From Alkalinema sp. CACIAM 70d (lineage in GTDB: Bacteria > Cyanobacteriota > Cyanobacteriia > Leptolyngbyales > Leptolyngbyaceae): DNA of 48,745 nucleotides. Below the pieces are notes generated by a model. It worked only from the letters and a program-made list of their open reading frames with translations. It did no database searches and was not told where the DNA came from. The stretch is taken from positions 1-48,745 of the forward strand of contig MUGG01000015.1 in NCBI GenBank assembly GCA_002148405.1. Direction: 5' to 3'. Below are positions 16,700 through 24,618 of this stretch, one piece after another; the first letter of the stretch is position 1, and the number at the start of each line of letters is the position of its first letter. The position numbers and the translations under genes are program-made.

Positions 16700-17977
16700 A
16701 TGCGTCAACACCGTAATCTCTCTGCTTATCTCAATTTAGTCCAAGCGTTGATCAACTGTCCCCGAGGTGAAGAGTGGGAATTGTTACGACGCAATGAAAG
16801 CTTGGTTAATCCGGAACTGTTAACGGTGATGGAGGAGGTGGCGGCTCAACTCTTACAGGAAGGGGATGGGCAAACGGCGAAGTTTCTACGCTATTGGGAG
16901 GCGCAACTGGCCCATGTGCTGGCGCAGGAGTCGGAAACCTCGCCAAATTCCCCGATCGACGATCGTCTGCAAACCTCCCTGAAGCTGATTCAAGCGCTTC
17001 TCGATTGTCCTAAGGGGGCGGAAGCGGAATTATTAAATGCCCATGGGGAGTTGTTAACGCCGGAGTTTGTGCAGTTGATGCAGCAGGTGGCGGTGCAACT
17101 CAATGCACGGGGAAATCAAGAGGCGGCGAACTTTTTGCAACAGTGGGCACGGGAACTGAGGCAAGCGTTAAGCCGTTCGGTGGCGGATCGATCGGCTGAA
17201 ATGCCTCCAGCTCCAGTTTCAGATCCTTCAACTACAGTGCCCTCAGCCGCCGACCATTCAGCCGCTGTGCATTCAGCCGCTGTGCATTCAGCCGCCACCC
17301 ACGCGGAACAGCCCGTTGTGCCAATGCCATCGGTAATCTTCCCTGAAGAGGGGAGTCATGCCCCAGCTCAACCCTTGATTCAACCTTTTATGCCGCCTAC
17401 CACGGCCCGGACCAGTGATTCCTCAGTTCACTCAATCCCGTCTGCCCCGCCTCCTCCAGAGCAACCCCCGCAAGAACCCTCGCTAGCGCGCGCTCAAGAA
17501 TCTCAGCCCAGTGTTGCTAGCCTAGAACAACAGGTGGCCGCGATCGCGCAATCTTTGGCGCAATTAGAAGCCACGATCGCGAGTCGGTTGCAACCGTTTA
17601 ATCCCCTATGGTACATGCAAGTTCTGGAACAGGCTGCCACGGAGAACTGGCTTCTCAGTACGGAAGAAGTGGAGCATTTAATTGGCGTGAAACCGAAGTG
17701 TTATAGCAGTCAAACTGCCTTTCAGCGCGGCTGTTGGACGTTTGTGAAAACGGGAAAAATGGGCGCACAAACGGGCTGGAGGGTCATGAAGTCGATCAAC
17801 TTTGGCAACGATTTGGAGGATGGGTTAGAAGCCAATTTACCCGGTCATTTGCAGAGTGCTGGCAATTCATACCCTGTTGAGAACCCTGCAATGGAATCTC
17901 AGGCCAAGGAATCTCAGGCGAAACCTAAGGAAGAGGCGTTGGAAGATGATGTGTGGGCCGCCCTAGACTCTGGTTAG
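16700..17977 (+). CDS. Cyanobacterial repeat-linker protein of unknown function
   Basis: A protein of 425 residues, no named family recognised. The N-terminus holds two copies of a ~70-residue helical module: LNLVQALINCPRGEEWELL...NPELLTVMEEVAAQL and LKLIQALLDCPKGAEAELL...TPEFVQLMQQVAVQL. A similar module is found at the start of many cyanobacterial CHAT and TPR proteins. A Pro/Ser/Ala-rich linker (about 165-270), itself containing a 15-nt in-frame tandem repeat coding AVHSA, is followed by a short coiled coil (LEQQVAAIAQSLAQLEATI) and a C-terminal domain (NWLLSTEEVEHLIG...GCWTFVKTGKMGAQTGWRV). The ATG at 16700 was chosen as it starts just before the first module; in-frame ATG 16646 lies in a tandem duplication. 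It looks like a scaffold or signalling adaptor. Confidence 0.65.
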   Translation: MRQHRNLSAYLNLVQALINCPRGEEWELLRRNESLVNPELLTVMEEVAAQLLQEGDGQTAKFLRYWEAQLAHVLAQESETSPNSPIDDRLQTSLKLIQALLDCPKGAEAELLNAHGELLTPEFVQLMQQVAVQLNARGNQEAANFLQQWARELRQALSRSVADRSAEMPPAPVSDPSTTVPSAADHSAAVHSAAVHSAATHAEQPVVPMPSVIFPEEGSHAPAQPLIQPFMPPTTARTSDSSVHSIPSAPPPPEQPPQEPSLARAQESQPSVASLEQQVAAIAQSLAQLEATIASRLQPFNPLWYMQVLEQAATENWLLSTEEVEHLIGVKPKCYSSQTAFQRGCWTFVKTGKMGAQTGWRVMKSINFGNDLEDGLEANLPGHLQSAGNSYPVENPAMESQAKESQAKPKEEALEDDVWAALDSG

Positions 17978-18115
17978 GTTGGGGATGGGTCGGAGGATGG
18001 TTAGGGATGTCTTGTGCTCTATACTTCACAGGTTTCTCAAAATTTTTTCCTAGATTGTTAATAGAATCGCTAAGTCGATCGAACTGTCTTAGGAGGTCGT
18101 TCCCAGGAGGTCGTT

Positions 18116-18229
18116 ATGACAAGCGTTTGGCTGACCTATGCAATTCCTTGGTTTTTGGTTTACCTAGATGTGGTGGTTATTCTGTTGGCCTGTGGCTGGA
18201 TCTTGTTGGCAGCTTGGATCGCCCAATAG
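18116..18229 (+). CDS. 37-aa membrane microprotein upstream of SulP
   Basis: An uninterrupted frame of 37 codons starts with ATG at 18116 after a strong AGGAGG ribosome-binding site and ends at TAG 18229. The product (MTSVWLTYAIPWFLVYLDVV then a second hydrophobic run to AAWIAQ) is almost wholly hydrophobic, one long or two short membrane helices. It lies 62 nt before a SulP transporter on the same strand and could be a regulatory or assembly subunit of it. Support is the ribosome-binding site, composition and position; no homologue was checked. Confidence 0.6.
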   Translation: MTSVWLTYAIPWFLVYLDVVVILLACGWILLAAWIAQ

Positions 18230-18291
18230 TTCGAGCAGGGGTGCAGTGGGATGATAGTGTTGAGGTAACCGGTGCTGAGTTGGGATAGAGT

Positions 18292-20040
18292 GTGGCGAAG
18301 TCAAATCGTGGGGCGAAATCAAATCACGTTACAAATATCACTCAGCGGGGCTGGCAGACCGCGCGATCGCGATTACCCGGATTGAACCGTCTGCTGGCCT
18401 ATCAACGGGCTTGGTTGCGGGGGGATTTGCTAGCGGGTGTGACAGTGGCGGCGTACTTGATTCCCCAATGCATGGCCTATGGAGAATTGGCGGGCGTGGG
18501 CAGTGTGGCGGGGCTGTGGGCGATTCTGCCGCCCATGCTGATCTATGCGCTTCTCGGCTCTTCGCCGCAACTGTCGATCGGGCCGGAGTCTACCACGGCA
18601 GTGATGACGGCGGCGGCCATTGCTCCGTTGGCGATGGGTAATTCGGCGACGGGAGCAGCATTGGCAGCAGTGATGGCGCTGCTGGTCGGTGGTGTGTGTT
18701 TGGTGGGTTATGGAGCGCGATTGGGCTTTTTAGCCAACCTCCTCTCCAAGCCGATCCTGGTGGGCTACATGGCTGGGGTGGCACTGATTATGATTGTGTC
18801 GCAACTGGGCAAAGTTACGGGAATCAAGATCGAAGCAGATAGCCTCCTGGGAACGCTCCAGGAATTTGTGACCCATTTGCATCAAGTTCATCTCCCCACT
18901 TTGGCAGTGGCTACAGTGGTTTTAGCGTTTTTAATCACGGTGCAGCGGCGTTTCCGTCAGGCTCCTGTGCCATTGCTGGGCGTTCTGTTAGCGACGGCAA
19001 TTGTGGCGATTTTTCAACTCGATCGTCAGGGGGTAGCGGTGGTGGGACAAATTCCGGCAGGGTTGCCCCATTTTAGTTGGCCGCAGTTGATGGCAGAGGA
19101 TTGGGTAACGTTGTTGGCCTCGGCGGTGGGTATTGCGATCGTGGGCTATTCCGATACGGTGCTGACGGCCCGAGCCTTTGCTACGCGAAACCATTACAAA
19201 ATTGATGCCAATCAGGAATTGTTAGCGTTGGGGATGGCGAACTTAGGCAATGCATTTTTCCAAGGATTTCCGATTAGTAGCAGCGGCAGCCGGACGTTAA
19301 TTGGCGATACCCTTGGCAGTCGATCGCAGATTTTTGCTCTGGTTGCTTTTAGTGTTTTGGTTACGGTTTTGTTATTTTTTCGGCCCATTCTGGCGCTCTT
19401 TCCTAAGGCGGCGCTGGGGGCGATCGTGATTTTTGCGGCATTACGGCTGATCGATTTCCCTGAGTTTCGCCGGTTGGCCCATTTTCGGCGCACGGAGTTA
19501 GTTTTGGCGCTGATTACGACGGTGGGGGTTCTGCTGACGGATCTGCTGGTGGGGGTCGGTGTGGCAGTCGCCCTATCGGTGATCGATTTGTTTGCACGCA
19601 TTGCGCGACCCCACGATGCGATTTTGGGCCAGGTGGAAGGCTTGGCGGGACTGCATGACATCGATGATTGGGAGGGCGCGAAGACGATTCCAGGGCTGGT
19701 GATCTATCGCTATGATGCACCGTTGTGTTTTGCTAATGTGGAAAATTTTAAGCGTCGTGCCCTAGCGGCTGTGGAGGCAGAAGCAACCCCAGTTCAGTGG
19801 TTTGTGCTCAATACTGAGGCGATCGTTGAGGTGGATATTACGGCTGTGGATGCGCTGACAGAATTGCATGAAGAATTGCAAGGGAAAAATATTCGGTTTA
19901 CCATGGCGCGGGTGAAGCAGGATCTCTACGCGCAATTGCGGCGATCGGGGTTACTCGCATTAATTGGAGCGGACTACATTTTTCCAACCATGCACACCGC
20001 GATTGAGAAATTTCATCAGCAACAGGATCTGCATGGGTGA
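18292..20040 (+). CDS. SulP family inorganic anion transporter with STAS domain
   Basis: A protein of 582 residues. It begins with the SulP signature (LRGDLLAGVTVAAYLIPQCMAYGELAGV), followed by about 10-14 predicted membrane segments, and GNAFFQGFPISSSGSRTLI in the middle. The C-terminal ~130 residues form a STAS domain (GLVIYRYDAPLCFANVENF, then VDITAVDALTEL). Cyanobacterial members include the sodium/bicarbonate symporter BicA and sulfate carriers; the substrate cannot be decided from sequence reading alone. The start is a GTG at 18292, with a weak ribosome-binding site. The 37-aa membrane microprotein gene immediately upstream may be cotranscribed. Confidence 0.9.
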   Translation: MAKSNRGAKSNHVTNITQRGWQTARSRLPGLNRLLAYQRAWLRGDLLAGVTVAAYLIPQCMAYGELAGVGSVAGLWAILPPMLIYALLGSSPQLSIGPESTTAVMTAAAIAPLAMGNSATGAALAAVMALLVGGVCLVGYGARLGFLANLLSKPILVGYMAGVALIMIVSQLGKVTGIKIEADSLLGTLQEFVTHLHQVHLPTLAVATVVLAFLITVQRRFRQAPVPLLGVLLATAIVAIFQLDRQGVAVVGQIPAGLPHFSWPQLMAEDWVTLLASAVGIAIVGYSDTVLTARAFATRNHYKIDANQELLALGMANLGNAFFQGFPISSSGSRTLIGDTLGSRSQIFALVAFSVLVTVLLFFRPILALFPKAALGAIVIFAALRLIDFPEFRRLAHFRRTELVLALITTVGVLLTDLLVGVGVAVALSVIDLFARIARPHDAILGQVEGLAGLHDIDDWEGAKTIPGLVIYRYDAPLCFANVENFKRRALAAVEAEATPVQWFVLNTEAIVEVDITAVDALTELHEELQGKNIRFTMARVKQDLYAQLRRSGLLALIGADYIFPTMHTAIEKFHQQQDLHG

Positions 20041-20062
20041 GTGATGCGGAATGACGGGCTAC

Positions 20063-20803
20063 CTAGGAGGCCGAATTTTTAGGAGCACTGAATACCCTCC
20101 GAATCACTAGGGAAATGCCAAAGAAAACACTGCCTAGGAAACCAAAAATTCCAGGTAACAGCCACAGAAGAATCTTACTTGATACGGAGTCAATCCGGGC
20201 TTGACTGGGATGGGACGGATCATAAAGAACTGTGACTTGTTCGCCTTTTTCGTAGGCGGGGGGACGGCTAGATTCGCTGAGTTCAATGCGGTGGTTTTTG
20301 CGATCGGCGGATTGGAACTCAACCACAGGTGCATAGAGGGTGTAGCTGCTGTAGCGACGCTCTCGATCGACGACGGTGTGAGGTATGAGGTCAACGACTT
20401 GACCCGCCGCCCGCTGTTCCCTAGCAAGGGCTTGCTGGGTGGTATAAGCAAAAATGCCTGCGATCGTTAGAAAGGTGACGCCGATCGGGAAAAACACCCA
20501 AAAGACAATTCGTTCTACGGGCCAAGTTTCGGGCTGGCTGGGCTGGGAAAACGGGGTTTGTTGCAGCTTTGGCCAAAGGGAATCTGAGGGATGCGTGCTC
20601 TCTTCATCGTCAAAGTCGAGATCGAAATCAACAGACGTTTGGGGAGCAACCCGAGCCATTAACTGGAGTACTTTTTTGCGATCGTCGTCGTTGGGAATTT
20701 CGTCGGGATGGCTGTACTGGATACCGTTCACTTCGATCGACGTGATTTCGTCATTGTTCCAGTTAATGGAAATTTTGGAATTATGGGAAGACTCTTGGCT
20801 CAT
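20063..20803 (-). CDS. DUF3592 membrane protein
   Basis: A protein of 246 residues. The first ~110 residues are soluble and acidic, opening with a SINWNNDEITSIEVNGIQY segment. A membrane helix at about 118-140 (FWVFFPIGVTFLTIAGIFAY) precedes a DUF3592 extracytoplasmic region (VDLIPHTVVDRERRYSSYTLYAPVVEF, then VTVLYDPSHPSQARID). A second helix near the C-terminus (LLWLLPGIFGFLGSVFFGIS) closes it. DUF3592 proteins are of unknown function. The gene is convergent with SulP, with 22 nt between the stops. Confidence 0.8.
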   Translation of the reverse strand: MSQESSHNSKISINWNNDEITSIEVNGIQYSHPDEIPNDDDRKKVLQLMARVAPQTSVDFDLDFDDEESTHPSDSLWPKLQQTPFSQPSQPETWPVERIVFWVFFPIGVTFLTIAGIFAYTTQQALAREQRAAGQVVDLIPHTVVDRERRYSSYTLYAPVVEFQSADRKNHRIELSESSRPPAYEKGEQVTVLYDPSHPSQARIDSVSSKILLWLLPGIFGFLGSVFFGISLVIRRVFSAPKNSAS

Positions 20804-21118
20804 ACAGGCAAATGAAAGGATCGGATTGGCAACAGTGGAGGATCTGTATACTGCAATCTATCTCACACGATCGCAGCCTATGCAGAACGACAATTTTACA
20901 TTTTTTGATTTTTACAGTGTTTTGATCCTGATTCTTAGGGGAATCCGTCTAGCTATTATTTTCTACACTGTTATAAAAACATGTTGCCAAAAAGTAGGAT
21001 TTGGGAATGCTGGTGGGGTGCTCTTGTGTGACAATCCTGAAACAGAAATCGTCAGTGAAAATCTGAAGCGATGGTGCGTGACTGATTGGTTCATCCAACG
21101 AGTTTTTCAAGGTGGGGT
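20804..21118. other. Gap of 315 nt between divergent genes
   Basis: An AT-rich segment (about 20885-21000) lies between the divergent DUF3592 and exoprotein genes and probably holds both promoters. The right end carries an AAGGTGGGG ribosome-binding site for the ATG at 21119. No gene or repeat was recognised. Confidence 0.4.
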
Positions 21119-23623
21119 ATGGACATCGATCGATGGTCTCAACGGGGGATAGGGATTTGGCTAGGGGGCGGGTTGCTGGTGCTGCTCCAAACTCTGCCAC
21201 AGCCTTGTAGGGCGCAAATTGTGCCTGATGGAACCTTGGGGAGTCAGGCGTCAACACTGACCGTGAGTGGCCCGATCGAGACGGTGCAAGGTGGATTGCA
21301 GCGGGGGAATCACCTGTTCCATAGTTTTTTGAATTTCAATGTGGGTGCGGGGCGATCGGTGGTGTTTCGCAATCCCGGTGTCACTAACATTTTGGCCCGC
21401 GTGACCGGAACCCAGCCTTCTGCCATCAATGGTCTGCTGCAAATAGAGGGGAATGCCAATTTTTTCTTAATCAATCCCAATGGCATTACGTTTGGGACGG
21501 GGGCGCGGTTAGAGATTGCGGGCTCTTTTGTCGCCGCTACAGCCCCTGCAATTCCCTTTTCTGATGGTAGCCTGTTTAGCGCCACATCACCCACGGTACC
21601 GAATGTACTGACGATCGCCGTTCCGTTGGGATTGCAACTGGGGGCAGCGCCATCCCAGGGTGCGATTGTGAACCAAGGCGTCCTCAGGACAGGGCAGGAC
21701 TTAACTCTCGTGGCCGATCGGGTGGAGGTGCCGGGTTCCTTACAGGCAGGGCGGAATTTAACCTTGGTGGCGAATACTGTGCAAGTCAGTCGTCGCAACC
21801 AGTCCGCCGCATTGGCCCAGGCCCAAGGCAATCTCTTGGTGCAAAGTCAGGTGCTCAATTTGTCCGGTGGTGGGCAACTCCGGATTGCCGATGCGTTGGT
21901 CGGGCAGGACAGTGCCATTTTGCTAGGAACCCCCGATCGGCCCATCCAGCAGATTACGATTAGTGGGCCGGGGAGTGGACTCTTTACGAACATCTCTCCG
22001 ACTTCAAGCAGCGGTTCTAATAGCGGTTCTAGTAATCCTTTAAATAATATTTCAAGCAATCAAACCAGCAATCTTCTCAGCAATCAAGGGGGCGATATTA
22101 AAATTTTTACCGATGCATTATCTGTGGTTAATCAAGGTCAAATTAATGCGAGTACGCGAGGGGCGAGGAATGCAGGCACGATTCTAGCTCGGGTGAAGGG
22201 GGCGATTCAGTTGGAGAATGGCACGATCGCCAATGGGGTAGAAGCCAATGCCAGTGGCAATGGAGGCTTGATTGATCTTACGGCAGACACCCTGACTGTG
22301 AAGCAGCGGGGCCAAATTCGATCGGGGACCGTGGGGACAGGCGACGCGGGGGATATTCGCATTCAAGCCCAAACGGTTGCGTTGCAGGACGGACGGATTG
22401 CCTCTGGTAGTGGCGGTCGGGATTTGATTGGCCTCCCGCAGACCCGATCGTTTGGGGCGGGCGGGAATCTTTCCCTCACAACGGATTCCCTAATAGTGAC
22501 GGATGACGGGATTCTCAGTGCAACGACCTTTACCAATGGTGCCGGAGGCGATATTAACATTACAGCGGCTACGGTGGCCTTGATGAATCGGGGGCAAATT
22601 GCAGCTACGACGGAAAGTACTGGGGATGCGGGTAGTATTACGCTCAACGCCCGCGATCGGGTCACGATTTCCGGTGCGCCCAGTGGCATCTTTGCCAATA
22701 CTGGATTTACCGCGAAAACCCAAGCAACTGGTCAGGGGGGCAGTATTCGGGTAACGACGGGAGACTTGCTACTGGACAACCGGGCGAGAATTACCGTGGA
22801 TAGTCAAGGTTTGGGCCAGGGTGGGGATATCCAACTGGTGGCGCATCGAGTGACGCTACGGGATCAAGCCACCATCTTTGCAGAAACGGCTAGTACCCAA
22901 GGCGGCAATATTACGATCAAGGCCCAGGATTTCCTATTACTCCGTCGGAATAGCTTGATTTCAGCCAGTGCGGGGACGGCACAGGCAGGCGGGGATGGCG
23001 GGAATATTCAGATTCGCAGTGGCTTTGTGGTGGGACTGTTGGCAGAAAATAGTGACATCATTGCGAATGCCTTTCGGGGGGATGGTGGACAGATTGCGAT
23101 TACGACGCAGGGGCTGTTTGGTTTACAGTTTCAACCCCAGGGAACGCCCTTGAGTGACATTACAGCTAGTTCTCAATTTGGCAACAGTGGCTCGGTGTTG
23201 ATTACGACGTTGAATGTTGATCCCAATCGAGGGTTGGTAGCGTTACCCAGCGAGATCGCGGATTCGACCCAACAAATTGCCCAAACCTGTTCCGGCCAAC
23301 AGTTGCAAAATCGGTTTGTGATTCTGGGGCGGGGTGGTCTGTCGCCCGATCGATCGGAAGTGCTGAATCAAACGTTAGTCTGGACTGATCCGGCGATGGC
23401 TCATCAATCTGGCCTCAATCTGCAAAAGACGGAGGGGGTTTCTGAACGATCGAAGATTGTCGAAATCACGGGCTGGACGCAACGATCGGATGGTTCGATC
23501 GTGTTGGTAGCCGATACGATCGAACTTGAAACAGATTATTTGACTGCTACGTTGCCATCGGCGGCTCGGTTATCGCCATCCATATCAGCTTGTAGCCATC
23601 GTCAAACCCCGCAGAATCGTTAA
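21119..23623 (+). CDS. Two-partner-secretion exoprotein (filamentous haemagglutinin N-terminal domain)
   Basis: A protein of 834 residues. A signal peptide (IGIWLGGGLLVLLQTLPQPCRAQ) is followed by the TPS secretion domain: GGLQRGNHLFHSFLNFNVGAG, VTGTQPSAINGLLQIEGNANFFLINPNGITFG, with the NPNG motif required for recognition by TpsB. The remainder is a long run of beta-helix repeats rich in G, N, T and A (GGDIN, GTGDAGDIRIQAQTVAL...). It is a surface or secreted adhesin-like protein. The ATG at 21119 is preferred to a TTG at 21086. No TpsB/ShlB transporter gene is in the window. It opens a plus-strand run continuing with Rpn, CHAT, DUF928 and CHASE2-GGDEF genes. Confidence 0.9.
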   Translation: MDIDRWSQRGIGIWLGGGLLVLLQTLPQPCRAQIVPDGTLGSQASTLTVSGPIETVQGGLQRGNHLFHSFLNFNVGAGRSVVFRNPGVTNILARVTGTQPSAINGLLQIEGNANFFLINPNGITFGTGARLEIAGSFVAATAPAIPFSDGSLFSATSPTVPNVLTIAVPLGLQLGAAPSQGAIVNQGVLRTGQDLTLVADRVEVPGSLQAGRNLTLVANTVQVSRRNQSAALAQAQGNLLVQSQVLNLSGGGQLRIADALVGQDSAILLGTPDRPIQQITISGPGSGLFTNISPTSSSGSNSGSSNPLNNISSNQTSNLLSNQGGDIKIFTDALSVVNQGQINASTRGARNAGTILARVKGAIQLENGTIANGVEANASGNGGLIDLTADTLTVKQRGQIRSGTVGTGDAGDIRIQAQTVALQDGRIASGSGGRDLIGLPQTRSFGAGGNLSLTTDSLIVTDDGILSATTFTNGAGGDINITAATVALMNRGQIAATTESTGDAGSITLNARDRVTISGAPSGIFANTGFTAKTQATGQGGSIRVTTGDLLLDNRARITVDSQGLGQGGDIQLVAHRVTLRDQATIFAETASTQGGNITIKAQDFLLLRRNSLISASAGTAQAGGDGGNIQIRSGFVVGLLAENSDIIANAFRGDGGQIAITTQGLFGLQFQPQGTPLSDITASSQFGNSGSVLITTLNVDPNRGLVALPSEIADSTQQIAQTCSGQQLQNRFVILGRGGLSPDRSEVLNQTLVWTDPAMAHQSGLNLQKTEGVSERSKIVEITGWTQRSDGSIVLVADTIELETDYLTATLPSAARLSPSISACSHRQTPQNR

Positions 23624-23764
23624 TTTTAGCAAGGGAAAATGATTAATTAATCCTTATGACGATAATATTAATAAATGACTTTGAATTGAATCATCCAACC
23701 CATCGAGACACTGGCAAATCAAATTACTAGATCCAACACTTCTCTCTTTTAATAAGCTAATTGT

Positions 23765-24550
23765 ATGCGTCGTGATGCCATTTTCTATAAATTGTTTCAG
23801 CAGGCTCCTAGTTTACTTTTTGAGCTCTTAAAAGAATCACCAAAGACGGCTGATCGCTATCGGTTTGAGTCAGTGGCAATTAAAGAACCAACGTTTATGA
23901 TTGATGGAGTATTTTTACCACCAGAAGACGAAATTAAAGGAGTTGTCTTTTTTGCAGAAGTTCAAATGCAGAAAGACGAGCGACTTTATGAACGAACGTT
24001 TACCGAGTCCCTAACCTATTTTTATCGCAATCGAGACTCATTTTTCGATTGGCAGACAGTGGTGATTTATCCATATCGATCAATAGAACAGTCCGAAACC
24101 CATCCTTACCGGGCATTGCTCAATAGTGAACAAGTGCATCTGATTTATCTAGATGAGTTAGGATCAATCGAGGAGTTACCCTTGGGAGTAGCCGCGATGG
24201 TTTTGACAATTGAGGATAAAACAACGGCACCAGGTAAAGCTAGGATGCTGCTTCAGCGGGCGAATCAGGAAATTACTGAATTGCCTATGAAGCAAGGCAT
24301 AATAGAAATGATAAGTACAATCATTGCTTACATGTTTACAACGTTGTCCAGACAGGAGATTGATGACATGTTGGGAATCAAAATGGAAGATATTAGAGTA
24401 TTTCGGGAAGCCAAGGAAGAAGAGCGACAAACGATCGCCCTTAATCTCCTCAAGCAAGGATTGCTCTCGATCGAGGCCATTGCACAAGCGACGGGTCTAA
24501 CCGTTGAACAAATCCAGTCTCTACAAGCTCAGCTAAGTCAGAATGATTAA
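23765..24550 (+). CDS. Rpn/DUF2887 family putative nuclease
   Basis: A protein of 261 residues. It starts with RRDAIFYKLFQQAPSLLFELL and carries D47 (MIDGVFLPP), then a strand with F-x-E-V-Q-M-Q (residues 67-73), the ExQ variant of the PD-(D/E)XK active site found in Rpn (recombination-promoting nuclease / former transposase_31) proteins. The C-terminus ends in a small helical region (GLLSIEAIAQATGLTVEQIQSLQ) seen in many cyanobacterial copies. These genes are often multicopy, with unclear function, possibly DNA recombination or defence. AT content is higher than in neighbouring genes, consistent with transfer. Confidence 0.88.
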   Translation: MRRDAIFYKLFQQAPSLLFELLKESPKTADRYRFESVAIKEPTFMIDGVFLPPEDEIKGVVFFAEVQMQKDERLYERTFTESLTYFYRNRDSFFDWQTVVIYPYRSIEQSETHPYRALLNSEQVHLIYLDELGSIEELPLGVAAMVLTIEDKTTAPGKARMLLQRANQEITELPMKQGIIEMISTIIAYMFTTLSRQEIDDMLGIKMEDIRVFREAKEEERQTIALNLLKQGLLSIEAIAQATGLTVEQIQSLQAQLSQND

Positions 24551-24618
24551 TATTTTGGGGTATCTAAGTGAGCGATGTTTCAAAAAAAGAATGAGAGGCT
24601 AGATTACGGTTCTTACTT

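Noticed and set aside
18590..19720. Antisense open frames of the SulP gene
   Set aside because: They are shadows of a transporter gene with complete SulP and STAS signatures.
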